Source: Candidatus Omnitrophica bacterium CG11_big_fil_rev_8_21_14_0_20_41_12
GTDB lineage: Bacteria > Omnitrophota > Gorgyraeia > Gygaellales > Profunditerraquicolaceae
DNA: 41,295 nucleotides
Assembly (NCBI GenBank): GCA_002796135.1
Contig: PCWB01000042.1
Location: forward strand, 1 to 41,295
Direction: 5' to 3'
Shown: piece by piece, positions 7,799 to 17,013 of the stretch
How positions within the stretch are numbered: the stretch's first letter is position 1
Layout: every line of letters starts with the position of its first letter
The notes under the pieces: generated by a model
What the model was told of the DNA's origin: nothing
The model's database searches: none
Seen by the model: the letters and a program-made list of their open reading frames with translations, nothing else
Translations under genes and position numbers: made by a program

Positions 7799-9655
7799 CT
7801 ATACCAGGTCACTTTTTTCAATACCCAGTATTTTCTTAACCTCTTCACCGCTTAAAACTTCTTTTTCCAGCAATGAGCTTGAAAGAAGCTTGAGCTTCTC
7901 CAGGTTATTTTTTAAAAGCTCTATTGCTCTGGCGTACGCATTATCTATTATTTTTTTAATTTCCTCATCAATAATATGTGCAGTTTGATCGCTATAATTT
8001 TTTTCATCCATAATATCGCGGCCCAAAAATACTAATCCTTCCCTTCTTCCTAAAGTTAAATTTCCTAACCGCTCAGACATCCCAAAATGAGTAACCATGC
8101 GCCTGGCCATATTTGAAGCTACTTCTAAATCATTCTGAGCTCCTGTGGTAACTTCGCTTAAATTTAGCTCTTCCGAAGCCCGGCCTCCAAGCATCATTGT
8201 AATTTCAGCAATTAATTCTGTTTTAGTCCAGTAGTGCCTATCCTCTAATGGAGGGGTAAAAGTATACCCACCGGCAAGTCCTCTAGGGATAATTGAAACT
8301 TTCTTTAACGGGTTAACTTCAGGCAACAATAAAGAAAGTAGAGCGTGCCCTGACTCATGTAAAGAGGTAATCTCCTTTTCTTTTTTCGACATGATATGGC
8401 TCTTTTTTTCCGGCCCCATCAATACTCTTTCCACTGATTTATCCAGATCGATCTCTTCCACTGCTTCTTTGCTATTACGTGCCGCCATTAATGCAGCTTC
8501 ATTACAGAGATTGGCTAAATCCGCTCCGGAAAAACCCGGAGTCTGGCTGGCTACGGATTTTAAATTAACCGATGGTGCAAGTTTAATTTTACGGGTATGC
8601 ACCCTTAAGATCTCTTCACGACCTTTAATATCCGGAAGGTTGACAATAATTGTACGGTCAAATCTTCCTGGGCGCATAAGCGCCGGATCTAAAGTATCGG
8701 GCCGGTTTGTAGCGGCAATCAGGATTAACCCCTGTTGGGTGTCGAACCCATCCATTTCAACAAGTAATTGATTTAAAGTCTGTTCGCGCTCATCATTGCC
8801 TCCGCCGATGCCCGAGAAACGCAATCGGCCTACAGCATCAATTTCATCAATAAAAATTATCGCTCCCTTTCCGGAAACAACACCGGCTTTACGTCCCTGG
8901 TCAAATAGGTCTCTTACCCGGCTGGCGCCCACTCCGACGAACATCTCCACAAAACCAGATCCTGATATACTAAAAAAAGGTACACCTGCTTCTCCAGCAA
9001 CCGCCCGAGCAATTAAAGTTTTGCCGCATCCCGGGGGGCCGACTAGAAGCACGCCTTTAGGAATTTTACCGCCGAGCTTTTGGAATTTTTTAGGGTCTTT
9101 AAGAAATTCAATTACTTCTTTTAATTCTTCTTTTGCTTCATCCACTCCGGCAACATCTTCAAAAGTGGCCTTTTCATTATTGCTCTGGATCTTTGATTTT
9201 ACTTTTCCGAAAGTCATAATTTTACTACCTAATTGTTCCCCGCGGGAATTCATCCACCATAGGAAAAAGATAAATAAAAGTATTGGGCCTAAATTAAAGA
9301 GTAGTGTAACCCAGAATGTGCGCGCGGGTTTTACATCAAAACTTTTTAAATTCTGACGCATAAGGTTAAGCATTTCCGGATCATTTTCGGGCATATTCAA
9401 AAAAAACTTTGAACCGTCCGAATATTCACCATGTAAAATAGATTCCGTTTTAGTAACCTGTTTTATGCGATCAGGGCTAGTTTTTAAATTCTGGTAAAAT
9501 TGACTGTAGGAGATTTCTTTGGGAGCTCCGGTAACAGGAACATTACTGGAGGCAATTATCAAATAAACAACCATGAAACTAAATATCAGCCAACCCAGAG
9601 GAAAACGTTTTAATTTGTTATTTTTGTTAAGATTATTTTTCTTGCGATAGGTCAT
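7799..9655 (-). CDS. ftsH: ATP-dependent zinc metalloprotease
   Basis: AAA+ [25 protein letters not shown] region, zinc motif HESGH; two N-terminal TM segments. Confidence 0.98.
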   Translation of the reverse strand: MTYRKKNNLNKNNKLKRFPLGWLIFSFMVVYLIIASSNVPVTGAPKEISYSQFYQNLKTSPDRIKQVTKTESILHGEYSDGSKFFLNMPENDPEMLNLMRQNLKSFDVKPARTFWVTLLFNLGPILLFIFFLWWMNSRGEQLGSKIMTFGKVKSKIQSNNEKATFEDVAGVDEAKEELKEVIEFLKDPKKFQKLGGKIPKGVLLVGPPGCGKTLIARAVAGEAGVPFFSISGSGFVEMFVGVGASRVRDLFDQGRKAGVVSGKGAIIFIDEIDAVGRLRFSGIGGGNDEREQTLNQLLVEMDGFDTQQGLILIAATNRPDTLDPALMRPGRFDRTIIVNLPDIKGREEILRVHTRKIKLAPSVNLKSVASQTPGFSGADLANLCNEAALMAARNSKEAVEEIDLDKSVERVLMGPEKKSHIMSKKEKEITSLHESGHALLSLLLPEVNPLKKVSIIPRGLAGGYTFTPPLEDRHYWTKTELIAEITMMLGGRASEELNLSEVTTGAQNDLEVASNMARRMVTHFGMSERLGNLTLGRREGLVFLGRDIMDEKNYSDQTAHIIDEEIKKIIDNAYARAIELLKNNLEKLKLLSSSLLEKEVLSGEEVKKILGIEKSDLV

Positions 9656-9692
9656 TTTATTTCTCCAAAGTTAAATTGTTTTTAAGGGGTTT

Positions 9693-9721
9693 ATTATACT
9701 TGCTTATAGACGTAAAATCAA
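9693..9721 (-). promoter_or_regulatory. Sigma70-type promoter for ftsH
   Basis: Minus strand TTGATT-N17-TATAAT upstream of ftsH, followed by GGAG before the ATG. Confidence 0.7.
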
Positions 9722-9742
9722 GTGAATTATAGATTTATAGAT

Positions 9743-10702
9743 TTAGCGCTTAAAAAATCGCAGGCAACTACGGGTTTTCTGAAGCGAAATTCCTTTAGGC
9801 AGGTCAACAATTGAGCCTATCGGCCGGTTAAAAATTAAGTCCTCAATTTCTTTAATATGCACAAAGCTTATTCTACGCGTGTCTCCTTGAATGCGTCCGA
9901 TTGCCTGCCTAATTCTAAGGCGTAAAATTGCCGGATGCAGCTTCATTAACTTGTCTATCTTAAACTTCAGACTATTCCCTCTCAAGCTTTTCTTGGCGGC
10001 TAAATCCAGATATTCATAGTCATAAGATGTGCTTTCGGCCAGATTAGCCAATACCTCCATAATGTTTGGGTTATATTCACTTTCCAACAGCGGAATCAGC
10101 TTATGCCGAATTCTATTGCGAAAGAATATTTCATTTTTATTAGACAAGTCAATACACGGTTTGATTTTATTTCTTTTTAAGAATTTATTGATTTCATCGC
10201 GCTTAGTCTCTAAAAGAGGCCGGATAAAAGTAACTCCTCCGATTTTACGTTTCAAAGATATCCCGGATAATCCCGATAAACCCGTTCCGCGCAATAAGCG
10301 CATTAACACGGTTTCTGCCTGATCGTCGAGATTATGCCCTAAAGCCACCTTATCGGCTTTAATGGATTGAGCAGTTTTAATAAGAAAATCTTGTCTAGAC
10401 TGGCGCCACAATTCTTCAAGAGATCCTTTAATTTTAGTAAGTTTAGGATTTAAGCGCTTTATGCTTAGGGGCAGGTCAAGTTTTTTAGCCCAGTTTTTTA
10501 CAAAAAGCGCATCCGAACCGGAACTTTCCCGTAAACCATGGTCTATGTGAGCAATATGGAGGGATAATTTTAATTCTGGCTTTAATCTGAAAAGCTCTAA
10601 CAACAAGGTCAAAGAATCCGGACCCCCGGAAACTCCAACCAGAATTTTATCGCCCTTGCTAACCAGATTATGTTTTTTAATTGTTTCCCTAAATTTATTC
10701 AT
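9743..10702 (-). CDS. tilS: tRNA(Ile)-lysidine synthetase
   Basis: VGVSGGPDSLTLLLEL PP-loop, HIDHGLRESS, ALGHNLDDQAETVLMRLLRGTGLSGLSGI. Confidence 0.96.
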   Translation of the reverse strand: MNKFRETIKKHNLVSKGDKILVGVSGGPDSLTLLLELFRLKPELKLSLHIAHIDHGLRESSGSDALFVKNWAKKLDLPLSIKRLNPKLTKIKGSLEELWRQSRQDFLIKTAQSIKADKVALGHNLDDQAETVLMRLLRGTGLSGLSGISLKRKIGGVTFIRPLLETKRDEINKFLKRNKIKPCIDLSNKNEIFFRNRIRHKLIPLLESEYNPNIMEVLANLAESTSYDYEYLDLAAKKSLRGNSLKFKIDKLMKLHPAILRLRIRQAIGRIQGDTRRISFVHIKEIEDLIFNRPIGSIVDLPKGISLQKTRSCLRFFKR

Positions 10703-10708
10703 CGTATT

Positions 10709-10717
10709 ATTTTACCA
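10709..10717 (-). promoter_or_regulatory. Extended -10 promoter element of tilS, immediately upstream of ATG
   Basis: Minus strand TGG-TAAAAT, 6 nt before the tilS ATG. Confidence 0.45.
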
Positions 10718-10747
10718 TAAAAATGCTGAAAAACCTCTTTTAAATTG

Positions 10748-10776
10748 TTGACTTTGTGATTTTAAAAGTGTAAATT
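10748..10776 (+). promoter_or_regulatory. Sigma70-type promoter of the flippase gene
   Basis: TTGACT-N17-TAAATT with the -10 ending 7 nt before ATG 10784. Confidence 0.6.
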
Positions 10777-10783
10777 ATGAATA

Positions 10784-12085
10784 ATGAAACATAAAAGAAT
10801 CATCACCCATAAAGAACATAAGATTGTACTTGGTAATTTCCTTTCCCTTACCACTCTTCAGGGCATTAGCTATGTTCTCCCCTTAGTTGTTATTCCTTAT
10901 CTTATCCGAGTAATCGGGATGGACAAATTCGGCTTAATCGCCTTTGCCCAAAGTTTTGTGCAATATTTCATGATTTTAACGGATTATGGCTTTAGTTTAT
11001 CGGCGACAAAAAGAATCTCCCTTATCGGAGAACATAAAGAAAAAACCAGCGCGTTTTTCTCTTCCGTGATGACAGTGAAGTTTATGTTTGCCGGAATAAG
11101 CTTCTTAATCCTTTGCACTATCGTATATCTTGTACCTAAATTCAGTAACGATTGGCTGGTTTATATTTTAAGCTTTGGTACAGTAATCGGCAGCACTTTA
11201 TTCCCCATATGGTTTTTCCAGGGAAAAGAAAAGATGGCCTATATTACATCAGTCAATGTAGCTAGCGGCATAGCTTATACGATCTCTATTTTTGTGTTTA
11301 TTAAATCTCCGGCGGATTATCTTTTTGTGCCTTTATTAAATTCACTCTTCTCTATAATCAGCGGCATACTTGGGCTCTATATTGCTTTTAAAAAATTCCG
11401 CATATCATTTATTGTCCAAAAATACGTTACAATAAAACAGGAGCTAAAAACAGGTTGGGATATTTTTATCTCCATTCTTTCCATTAACACCTATACTGCC
11501 AGCCGAATTTTTGCCGTCGGCCTCTTAACCAATAACGTAATTACCGGTTATTACTCTATTGCCGAACGCATCGCCAATGTAATACAAACATTTCCCATGG
11601 ATTCATTTACCCGGGCGGTCTTTCCCAGGATCAGCAATGTTTTTGCCAAAAATAAGCAACGGGCTGTGGCGATAATGTTTAGAATTCAGGATGGCATAAC
11701 CCTGGGTTTTGTAATTAGCCTGCCGATTGCCTATCTACTTGCTCCCCTGATTATTCGAATTACCTGTGGAGCAGTCTACCAAGAAGTGGTACTTACTTTA
11801 AGATTGCTGCTTGGTGCGGTATTTTTTGTAGGAGCCAATAATTTTAAGGTGCAGTTTTTACTTGTCTGTGGAAAGCAGGACTTATACGCAAAAATCCACG
11901 TTACTGCCGCACTTGTCGGCTTGCCGCTTATATTCATCTTTATCAGTAGGTTCTCTTACCTGGGAGCAGCATTTGCAACGGTGCTGACTGAGGCAGGAGT
12001 ATTCATCATCACATCTCTGATCATCGATAAATTAGCCAAAAGAATTTCCGGAAGGTATGACTGCCGGGAGGAAGAAAATATTTAG
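10784..12085 (+). CDS. Polysaccharide flippase (Wzx/RfbX, MATE-like MVF superfamily)
   Basis: Multi-TM; NFLSLTTLQGISYVLPLVVIPYLIRVIGMDKFGLIAFAQSFVQYFMILTDYGFSLSATKRIS typical of RfbX flippases. Confidence 0.92.
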   Translation: MKHKRIITHKEHKIVLGNFLSLTTLQGISYVLPLVVIPYLIRVIGMDKFGLIAFAQSFVQYFMILTDYGFSLSATKRISLIGEHKEKTSAFFSSVMTVKFMFAGISFLILCTIVYLVPKFSNDWLVYILSFGTVIGSTLFPIWFFQGKEKMAYITSVNVASGIAYTISIFVFIKSPADYLFVPLLNSLFSIISGILGLYIAFKKFRISFIVQKYVTIKQELKTGWDIFISILSINTYTASRIFAVGLLTNNVITGYYSIAERIANVIQTFPMDSFTRAVFPRISNVFAKNKQRAVAIMFRIQDGITLGFVISLPIAYLLAPLIIRITCGAVYQEVVLTLRLLLGAVFFVGANNFKVQFLLVCGKQDLYAKIHVTAALVGLPLIFIFISRFSYLGAAFATVLTEAGVFIITSLIIDKLAKRISGRYDCREEENI

Positions 12086-12236
12086 AGAGTATACCCATAC
12101 CCCCCTTAGATAGATCAAACGCCTTGGCTTTAAATACGTCACCGACCGATAAAGTAAAAAGTTGTTTTAATTTCCTATCAACCTCACTGATAACTTCCAA
12201 ATCAACAGGTATTCTCAGATCTCTTCTAGTTTCCAT
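12021..12236 (-). pseudogene. Truncated PilZ-domain protein
   Basis: METRRDLRIPVDLEVI...AFDLSKGGMGILSKYFLPPG matches the PilZ N-terminal half (RRxxR, DxSxGGxG); remaining codons are antisense to the flippase 3' end. Confidence 0.65.
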
Positions 12237-12267
12237 GATTTTACAAGGCTAAGTAAACTACCTCTCC

Positions 12268-12284
12268 ATATTAACGGTTAATAT
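12268..12284. promoter_or_regulatory. Perfect 8-bp-arm palindrome (candidate operator) upstream of the PilZ ORF
   Basis: ATATTAAC-G-GTTAATAT. Confidence 0.4.
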
Positions 12285-12390
12285 GTTAATCTAAGAATCA
12301 AGGAACTGCTTACGCATCCTCTGGGTACGATACCACTTCTTTATCGCTTCGCAGGACTATCTAGTACGACGCCACTTCTTAACAGATAGA

Positions 12391-12467
12391 TGGTGGCGGA
12401 GAGTGGATTTAAACCACCGACCAAGCGGGTATGAGCCGCGTGCTCTATCAGGCTGAGCTACTCCGCC
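12391..12467 (-). tRNA. tRNA-Met-like (anticodon CAU), CCA encoded, atypical D- and T-loops
   Basis: Reverse complement GGCGGAG TA GCTC AGCCTGATA GAGC A CGCGG CTCATAC CCGCT TGGTC GGTGG TTTAAAT CCACT CTCCGCC ACCA. Confidence 0.8.
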
Positions 12468-12517
12468 GTAATTAAAGAATTTATCACAAAATTTAGTAAA
12501 ACACAAGACTTCAATCT

Positions 12518-12913
12518 TTATTTAAACAGTCTATGCACAAAAAGCACATATCCGACGGCAAGCGCATTAATTGAGGCAAGCAACACGGCTGCGGCGGAAA
12601 TATCCTTGATTATTTTTATCTTGACGCTGTACTCCTGCTTAAACATATCCATCATTATCTCGATTGCCGTATTCAAAATCTCCGCCATAAACACAAAGGT
12701 CATCGTAATAGATAGTGCAATAACCTCAATTCCCCTTAATTTGAAATATATCCCTAGAAAAAACGCTAAAATCCCCAGTAAAAAAATTATCCGCATATTG
12801 CGATGGAATACAAAAAGGTAGCCGATGCCCAGGGCGGCGATCTTAAGGCTCTCATTAAAAGGCCGTAATTTAAAAATATTCCTGAAAACTTTGTCTTTAA
12901 GCCAACGGATCAT
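12518..12913 (-). CDS. dgkA: Diacylglycerol/undecaprenol kinase family protein
   Basis: Small multi-TM protein with FVFMAEILNTAIEIMMDMF...KIIKDISAAAVLLASINALAVGYV. Confidence 0.92.
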   Translation of the reverse strand: MIRWLKDKVFRNIFKLRPFNESLKIAALGIGYLFVFHRNMRIIFLLGILAFFLGIYFKLRGIEVIALSITMTFVFMAEILNTAIEIMMDMFKQEYSVKIKIIKDISAAAVLLASINALAVGYVLFVHRLFK

Positions 12914-13698
12914 TTCTTGCGATAAGCCTCCAGATATGAATCGCAGAAAATATTTTTATTCAAGATCAGCTCAGCGGTAATCAGCGTATCCATTAATGCC
13001 TTGTCTTTAGAATTAAGTATGGCTGAATCCAAGCCGTTTGCAACTGCCATTGTCAAAAATGTACGGTTAATTAAACTGCGCACAGAAGAACCTTGAGAAA
13101 TATTACTTAAACCGATAATAGTTTTCGGGCTTGGTTGGGATATAGATTTAAATTCGAAAATGGCGCTTAAAATATCCTTCATCTGTGCCTGGGCCACATT
13201 AATCGGTAAAACTATCGGATCCAGATAAAGATCCTCAACGGGAAATTTATTTTGTTGGCAATAGGCAACAATTGTTGCCGCTAATTCTACGCGCTGATCA
13301 ATATTTTGCGGGATACCCTTTGCGTTAATAGCGATTCCGATTAGTTTAGATTTATATTGCTTTGCCAGCGCGACCAAAATATCTAATTTTTCCGGATCAG
13401 CTGTCGTAGAGTTGATAATAGTTTTATTCTGGGAAGCTTTTAGGCCCTCTTCAATTACTTTGGGATTACTAGAATCCAGGCAGAGCGGCTTTTCCGTTAC
13501 CTCCTGGACAGTCTCAACCAGCCAGGCCATATCAACCAATGGTTTAGGTGAAGCCGGGCCGCAGTTTAAATCAAGTGCATCTGCACCACAGCTAACCTGA
13601 TCAAGCGCATATTTTTGGATTATTTTTTTATCACGCTGGCTAATGGCCGAAGCAATTTTTAATGACATGCCATTAATACATTCGCCAATAATAAACAT
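12910..13698 (-). CDS. acsE: Methyltetrahydrofolate:corrinoid/iron-sulfur protein methyltransferase
   Basis: Pterin-binding fold: CGADALDLNCGPASPKP, PLCLDSSNPKVIEEGL, TIIGLSNISQGSS; adjacent to acsD. Confidence 0.9.
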   Translation of the reverse strand: MFIIGECINGMSLKIASAISQRDKKIIQKYALDQVSCGADALDLNCGPASPKPLVDMAWLVETVQEVTEKPLCLDSSNPKVIEEGLKASQNKTIINSTTADPEKLDILVALAKQYKSKLIGIAINAKGIPQNIDQRVELAATIVAYCQQNKFPVEDLYLDPIVLPINVAQAQMKDILSAIFEFKSISQPSPKTIIGLSNISQGSSVRSLINRTFLTMAVANGLDSAILNSKDKALMDTLITAELILNKNIFCDSYLEAYRKK

Positions 13699-13700
13699 GC

Positions 13701-14636
13701 CTATCCTCGGAATAAAGTTTCAATAAAATTACTTACCTTCTCAATTGCTTTAGGGTGGCGCATCACTAAAAGATCCGCTCCCGATTGAATAAAGCTTGAA
13801 GCGGTGATAGTTTCCCACATAATTCCCTGCTCAATGCTGCCTTTTGCTTCTTTGGCCCTCCATGCCTCTTGTCCCACGAAGCAGATAAACGGTGAAGCTA
13901 GAGTTTTATCTCCGGATAAAGCCGCAAGCCTGGCCCTTTCCATAATCGAGTAGGCATATTCAAGCCCATAACCCAATGCACCGATTGTTGGGTCCATAAC
14001 AATGCGCTCAAGAGGCAAACCCATATCAGAAATTAATATATTAAGCTGTTTGGCAATATTAATATCTATGGGGCTTTCGGCAATAATGCTGTGGCCGTCG
14101 GCCAATACGCTGGCAACAATGGTTTTATAATTATCTTGTACGGCGCTGCCAATTATACAACGTTCGTTCTTAGCTGCCTCTGACACTAAAGGCATAACTA
14201 AATTATCTTTAGTATTATCCCCGCTTCCGGTAATAATTAAAGGGACTTTGACTTTATCTAATAGCGTAGAAATAAATTTAGCTGAATCTTCAGGCGAACG
14301 ATCGCCAAAATCAGGATGTGCACCCTGCATCCTAACGTAAAGTATCTCAGCTTTAAATTCATTGACGCATTTTTGCGCCCAGCCAAGAGGATCATTTATC
14401 TCTTCTCCATAAGCAGATAAAAGTTCATTGTGCCAATCTTGCGGAACAATATCCCAGACCTCAAAAGCAACCCTCGGCTTATTGGGAATTGCCCCTTCTT
14501 TAAATAATAAAGGCAGGCTACTTTGCCCGCCGATAGTAACTATATTACTGCGGGATCCGCTTTCCTCTTTTTTTGCTCCGATAACTACAGTTGAGATCAC
14601 ACCCGGCCATTTATCAAGCACTAATTGCGTTTCCAT
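13701..14636 (-). CDS. acsD: CODH/ACS delta subunit (corrinoid iron-sulfur protein small subunit)
   Basis: RVAFEVWDIVPQDWHNELLSAYGEEINDPLGWAQKC, PLIITGSGDNTKDNLVMPLVSEAA, MDPTIGALGYGLEYAYSIMERARLAAL. Confidence 0.92.
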   Translation of the reverse strand: METQLVLDKWPGVISTVVIGAKKEESGSRSNIVTIGGQSSLPLLFKEGAIPNKPRVAFEVWDIVPQDWHNELLSAYGEEINDPLGWAQKCVNEFKAEILYVRMQGAHPDFGDRSPEDSAKFISTLLDKVKVPLIITGSGDNTKDNLVMPLVSEAAKNERCIIGSAVQDNYKTIVASVLADGHSIIAESPIDINIAKQLNILISDMGLPLERIVMDPTIGALGYGLEYAYSIMERARLAALSGDKTLASPFICFVGQEAWRAKEAKGSIEQGIMWETITASSFIQSGADLLVMRHPKAIEKVSNFIETLFRG

Positions 14637-15373
14637 ATTTTATCTCCTAATAAATTAAGCGCTAAAAATAACTGCGCATTTGAATCTAATTTAAAAATCG
14701 AGCTGCCTGCTGAACTTAGCGCTTCAATCTGCGGGTCAGCCGGTAAATGACCCAGATAATCTAAACCCGTTTCTTTAATTTTTTGATTATCGATATTTTT
14801 ATTAAGTCGATTGACTAAAAGTAGGCTCTTTTTTACTTCGAATTTTAAATCTTTTGCCAGAGCGATAATCCTGCTGGCTGATTTTAAGCCAACGCTAGAA
14901 GCATCCGAGACAACGATAAGCCTGTCTGCAGAACGGGTAGTCCGGCGCGATAGATGCTCTAAACCGGCTTCATTATCAATTATAATATAATCATAATCTT
15001 TAATCAATTTAATCATTACCCCCCGCAAAACATTATTTACGTAGCAATAACAACCCGGGCCCTCGGGTTTGCCCATGGTTAATATATCAAAGCCTTCCTC
15101 TTCCTGAATAGCCGACTGTACTTGATGCTGAATAAAGCGTTCTTTGGGCATGCCGGCCGGAACCTTATCAGAATTAGAGCAAATATCATCAAGGATTTCG
15201 CCAATGTTACCTGCCGGCTCTACCCCGAGCACTTCAGCTAAATTACTGTTTGGGTCCGCGTCAACGGCTAAAATAGACCCCAATTTCTTCTCTTTAATCA
15301 ACCGGATAATTAAAGCGGCAAGCGTAGTCTTTCCCGTGCCCCCTTTTCCGGCCATCGCAATGATATAACCCAT
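14621..15373 (-). CDS. cooC: CooC/AcsF-type nickel-insertion ATPase
   Basis: AMAGKGGTGKTTLAALI deviant Walker A, LAVDADPNSNLAEVLG, GKPEGPGCYCYVNNVLR. Confidence 0.92.
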   Translation of the reverse strand: MGYIIAMAGKGGTGKTTLAALIIRLIKEKKLGSILAVDADPNSNLAEVLGVEPAGNIGEILDDICSNSDKVPAGMPKERFIQHQVQSAIQEEEGFDILTMGKPEGPGCYCYVNNVLRGVMIKLIKDYDYIIIDNEAGLEHLSRRTTRSADRLIVVSDASSVGLKSASRIIALAKDLKFEVKKSLLLVNRLNKNIDNQKIKETGLDYLGHLPADPQIEALSSAGSSIFKLDSNAQLFLALNLLGDKIWKRN

Positions 15374-17011
15374 TTAAAATTTCACCGTTGGAAATTTCGT
15401 CAAATCCGTATGCGGAAAAAATAAAGCCTGGCTATATTCCTCCATATATCCGGATTCAACCGATAATTCAAAATAAGTAATTTTAGAGACAAGGACGCCC
15501 GCCATCTCCGTTGCTTCTTTAGATAAGAGTATCTGGCTGGCTCCGGCCAAAGAACTGTTACCGATAAAAATAAATTTAGTTCGATCAAGATCCGGTAATA
15601 ACCCTATCCTGATTGCTTTTTCAATATCCAGATATGTGCCGAACCCTCCAGCAATATAAAATTTATCAACTTCTGAAAACTCTAATCCTAGGTGTTTTAC
15701 TAAAATCGAAGTTGCTGAATAGATTGCGCCTTTAGAGCGTTTAAGATTCTCAATGTCGGCTTCGTTAATTACAATATCTGCCCCTGCTGCAGTCTCTTCT
15801 TTAAAACAAACTATAAATTCTTTTCCGGTATCTGTTTTGCGTATTCGCTTACCTTCTGCTTTGATTCTGCCGTTTTTATCAATGATCCCGGCATCCAACA
15901 TCTCACTTAAAAGATCAATATAACCTGATCCGCAGATACCCCGCGGTTTTTTATTCTGAATTACAGAGTATTTAACTCTAAAATCTTTTTTGTCGATACG
16001 TATGTTCTGGATTGCTCCGTTAGAGGCGCGCATCCCGCTCGTTACGCCACTGCCTTCAAAAGCCGGCCCGGCAGATGCAGCACAGGCAACTAAAAATTCC
16101 TTATTGCCCAAAACAATCTCTCCGTTTGTCCCAATATCGATTAATATACAAAGCTTTTCATTTTGATATAATCCGCTAGACAAGATTCCGGCGGTAGCAT
16201 CTCCTCCGACATAGCCGGATACTCCCGGAACACAACTCAATAATCCTTTAGGTTTAATATTAATATCTGCTTTGACTGCAGGCAAAATTAGGGGAAAGTT
16301 TGCTTTTGATACATACGGCATCCGGCGGATATGCGCGGGATCCGTATTCAAAAGTAAGTGGATCATCGTTGTGTTCCCCGCACAAACAATACTATTAATA
16401 TTATTAAGAGCAACCTTATGTTCCGTTGCTAAATCGCTGATAATTTGGTTTATTGTACCAGAAATAGAGTCGTGTAATTGTTGCAGGCCACTAGGCTTAG
16501 CCGCATAAACAATACGCGTAATGACATCGCTGCCAAAAGCAGCCTGTTGATTATAAGTAGCTTTTGTGCCTAAGATTTTCTTTGAATCTAAATCAATCAG
16601 CTGGCCTGAAACCGTGGTTGTGCCAATATCAAAACAAACGCCGAAATTTTTTCCTGTTGCTTCGGCAGTCTCAATTGCCAGGCCGCTTAAACGCTCCTCT
16701 AATTCTTCAGGTGTAAGCTTGTCAAAATTAAGGCGTGAACTATCCGAGATTTTTACCTCTAAATCCCCTTGCACATGCGTAAGGCAAGCCAAGTATACGT
16801 TATTTTTACGCTCCTCAGGCGTAATCATTCCATTTGGCTGGCTACTTACCTGTCCTTTAACAATGACCTTACATTTTCCGCAAATTCCGTCGCCGCCGCA
16901 GGCAGCATTAATGTAAATTTGGGCCGATAGCGCCGCTCGAAGAATAGTGGCATCCTTCTCAACGGAAACAGTTATATTATCCGGCAAGAATGTAACTTTG
17001 AATTTGAGCAT
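15374..17011 (-). CDS. acsV: RACo-type corrinoid reductive activator (2Fe-2S ferredoxin + DUF4445/ASKHA)
   Basis: NAACGGDGICGKCKVIVKG ferredoxin motif; GVCFDIGTTTVSGQLIDL; CILIDIGTNGEIVLGN; FYIAGGFGTYLDIEKAIRIGLLPD. Confidence 0.92.
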   Translation of the reverse strand: MLKFKVTFLPDNITVSVEKDATILRAALSAQIYINAACGGDGICGKCKVIVKGQVSSQPNGMITPEERKNNVYLACLTHVQGDLEVKISDSSRLNFDKLTPEELEERLSGLAIETAEATGKNFGVCFDIGTTTVSGQLIDLDSKKILGTKATYNQQAAFGSDVITRIVYAAKPSGLQQLHDSISGTINQIISDLATEHKVALNNINSIVCAGNTTMIHLLLNTDPAHIRRMPYVSKANFPLILPAVKADINIKPKGLLSCVPGVSGYVGGDATAGILSSGLYQNEKLCILIDIGTNGEIVLGNKEFLVACAASAGPAFEGSGVTSGMRASNGAIQNIRIDKKDFRVKYSVIQNKKPRGICGSGYIDLLSEMLDAGIIDKNGRIKAEGKRIRKTDTGKEFIVCFKEETAAGADIVINEADIENLKRSKGAIYSATSILVKHLGLEFSEVDKFYIAGGFGTYLDIEKAIRIGLLPDLDRTKFIFIGNSSLAGASQILLSKEATEMAGVLVSKITYFELSVESGYMEEYSQALFFPHTDLTKFPTVKF

Positions 17012-17013
17012 AT

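Noticed and set aside
8391-9356. Two plus-strand ORFs (126 and 186 aa) antisense to ftsH
   Set aside because: Shadow ORFs over a strongly conserved gene; Pro/Ser-rich translation typical of antisense frames.
15400-15588. 62-aa minus-strand ORF nested in the RACo-like gene
   Set aside because: Out-of-frame overlap with a well supported CDS.
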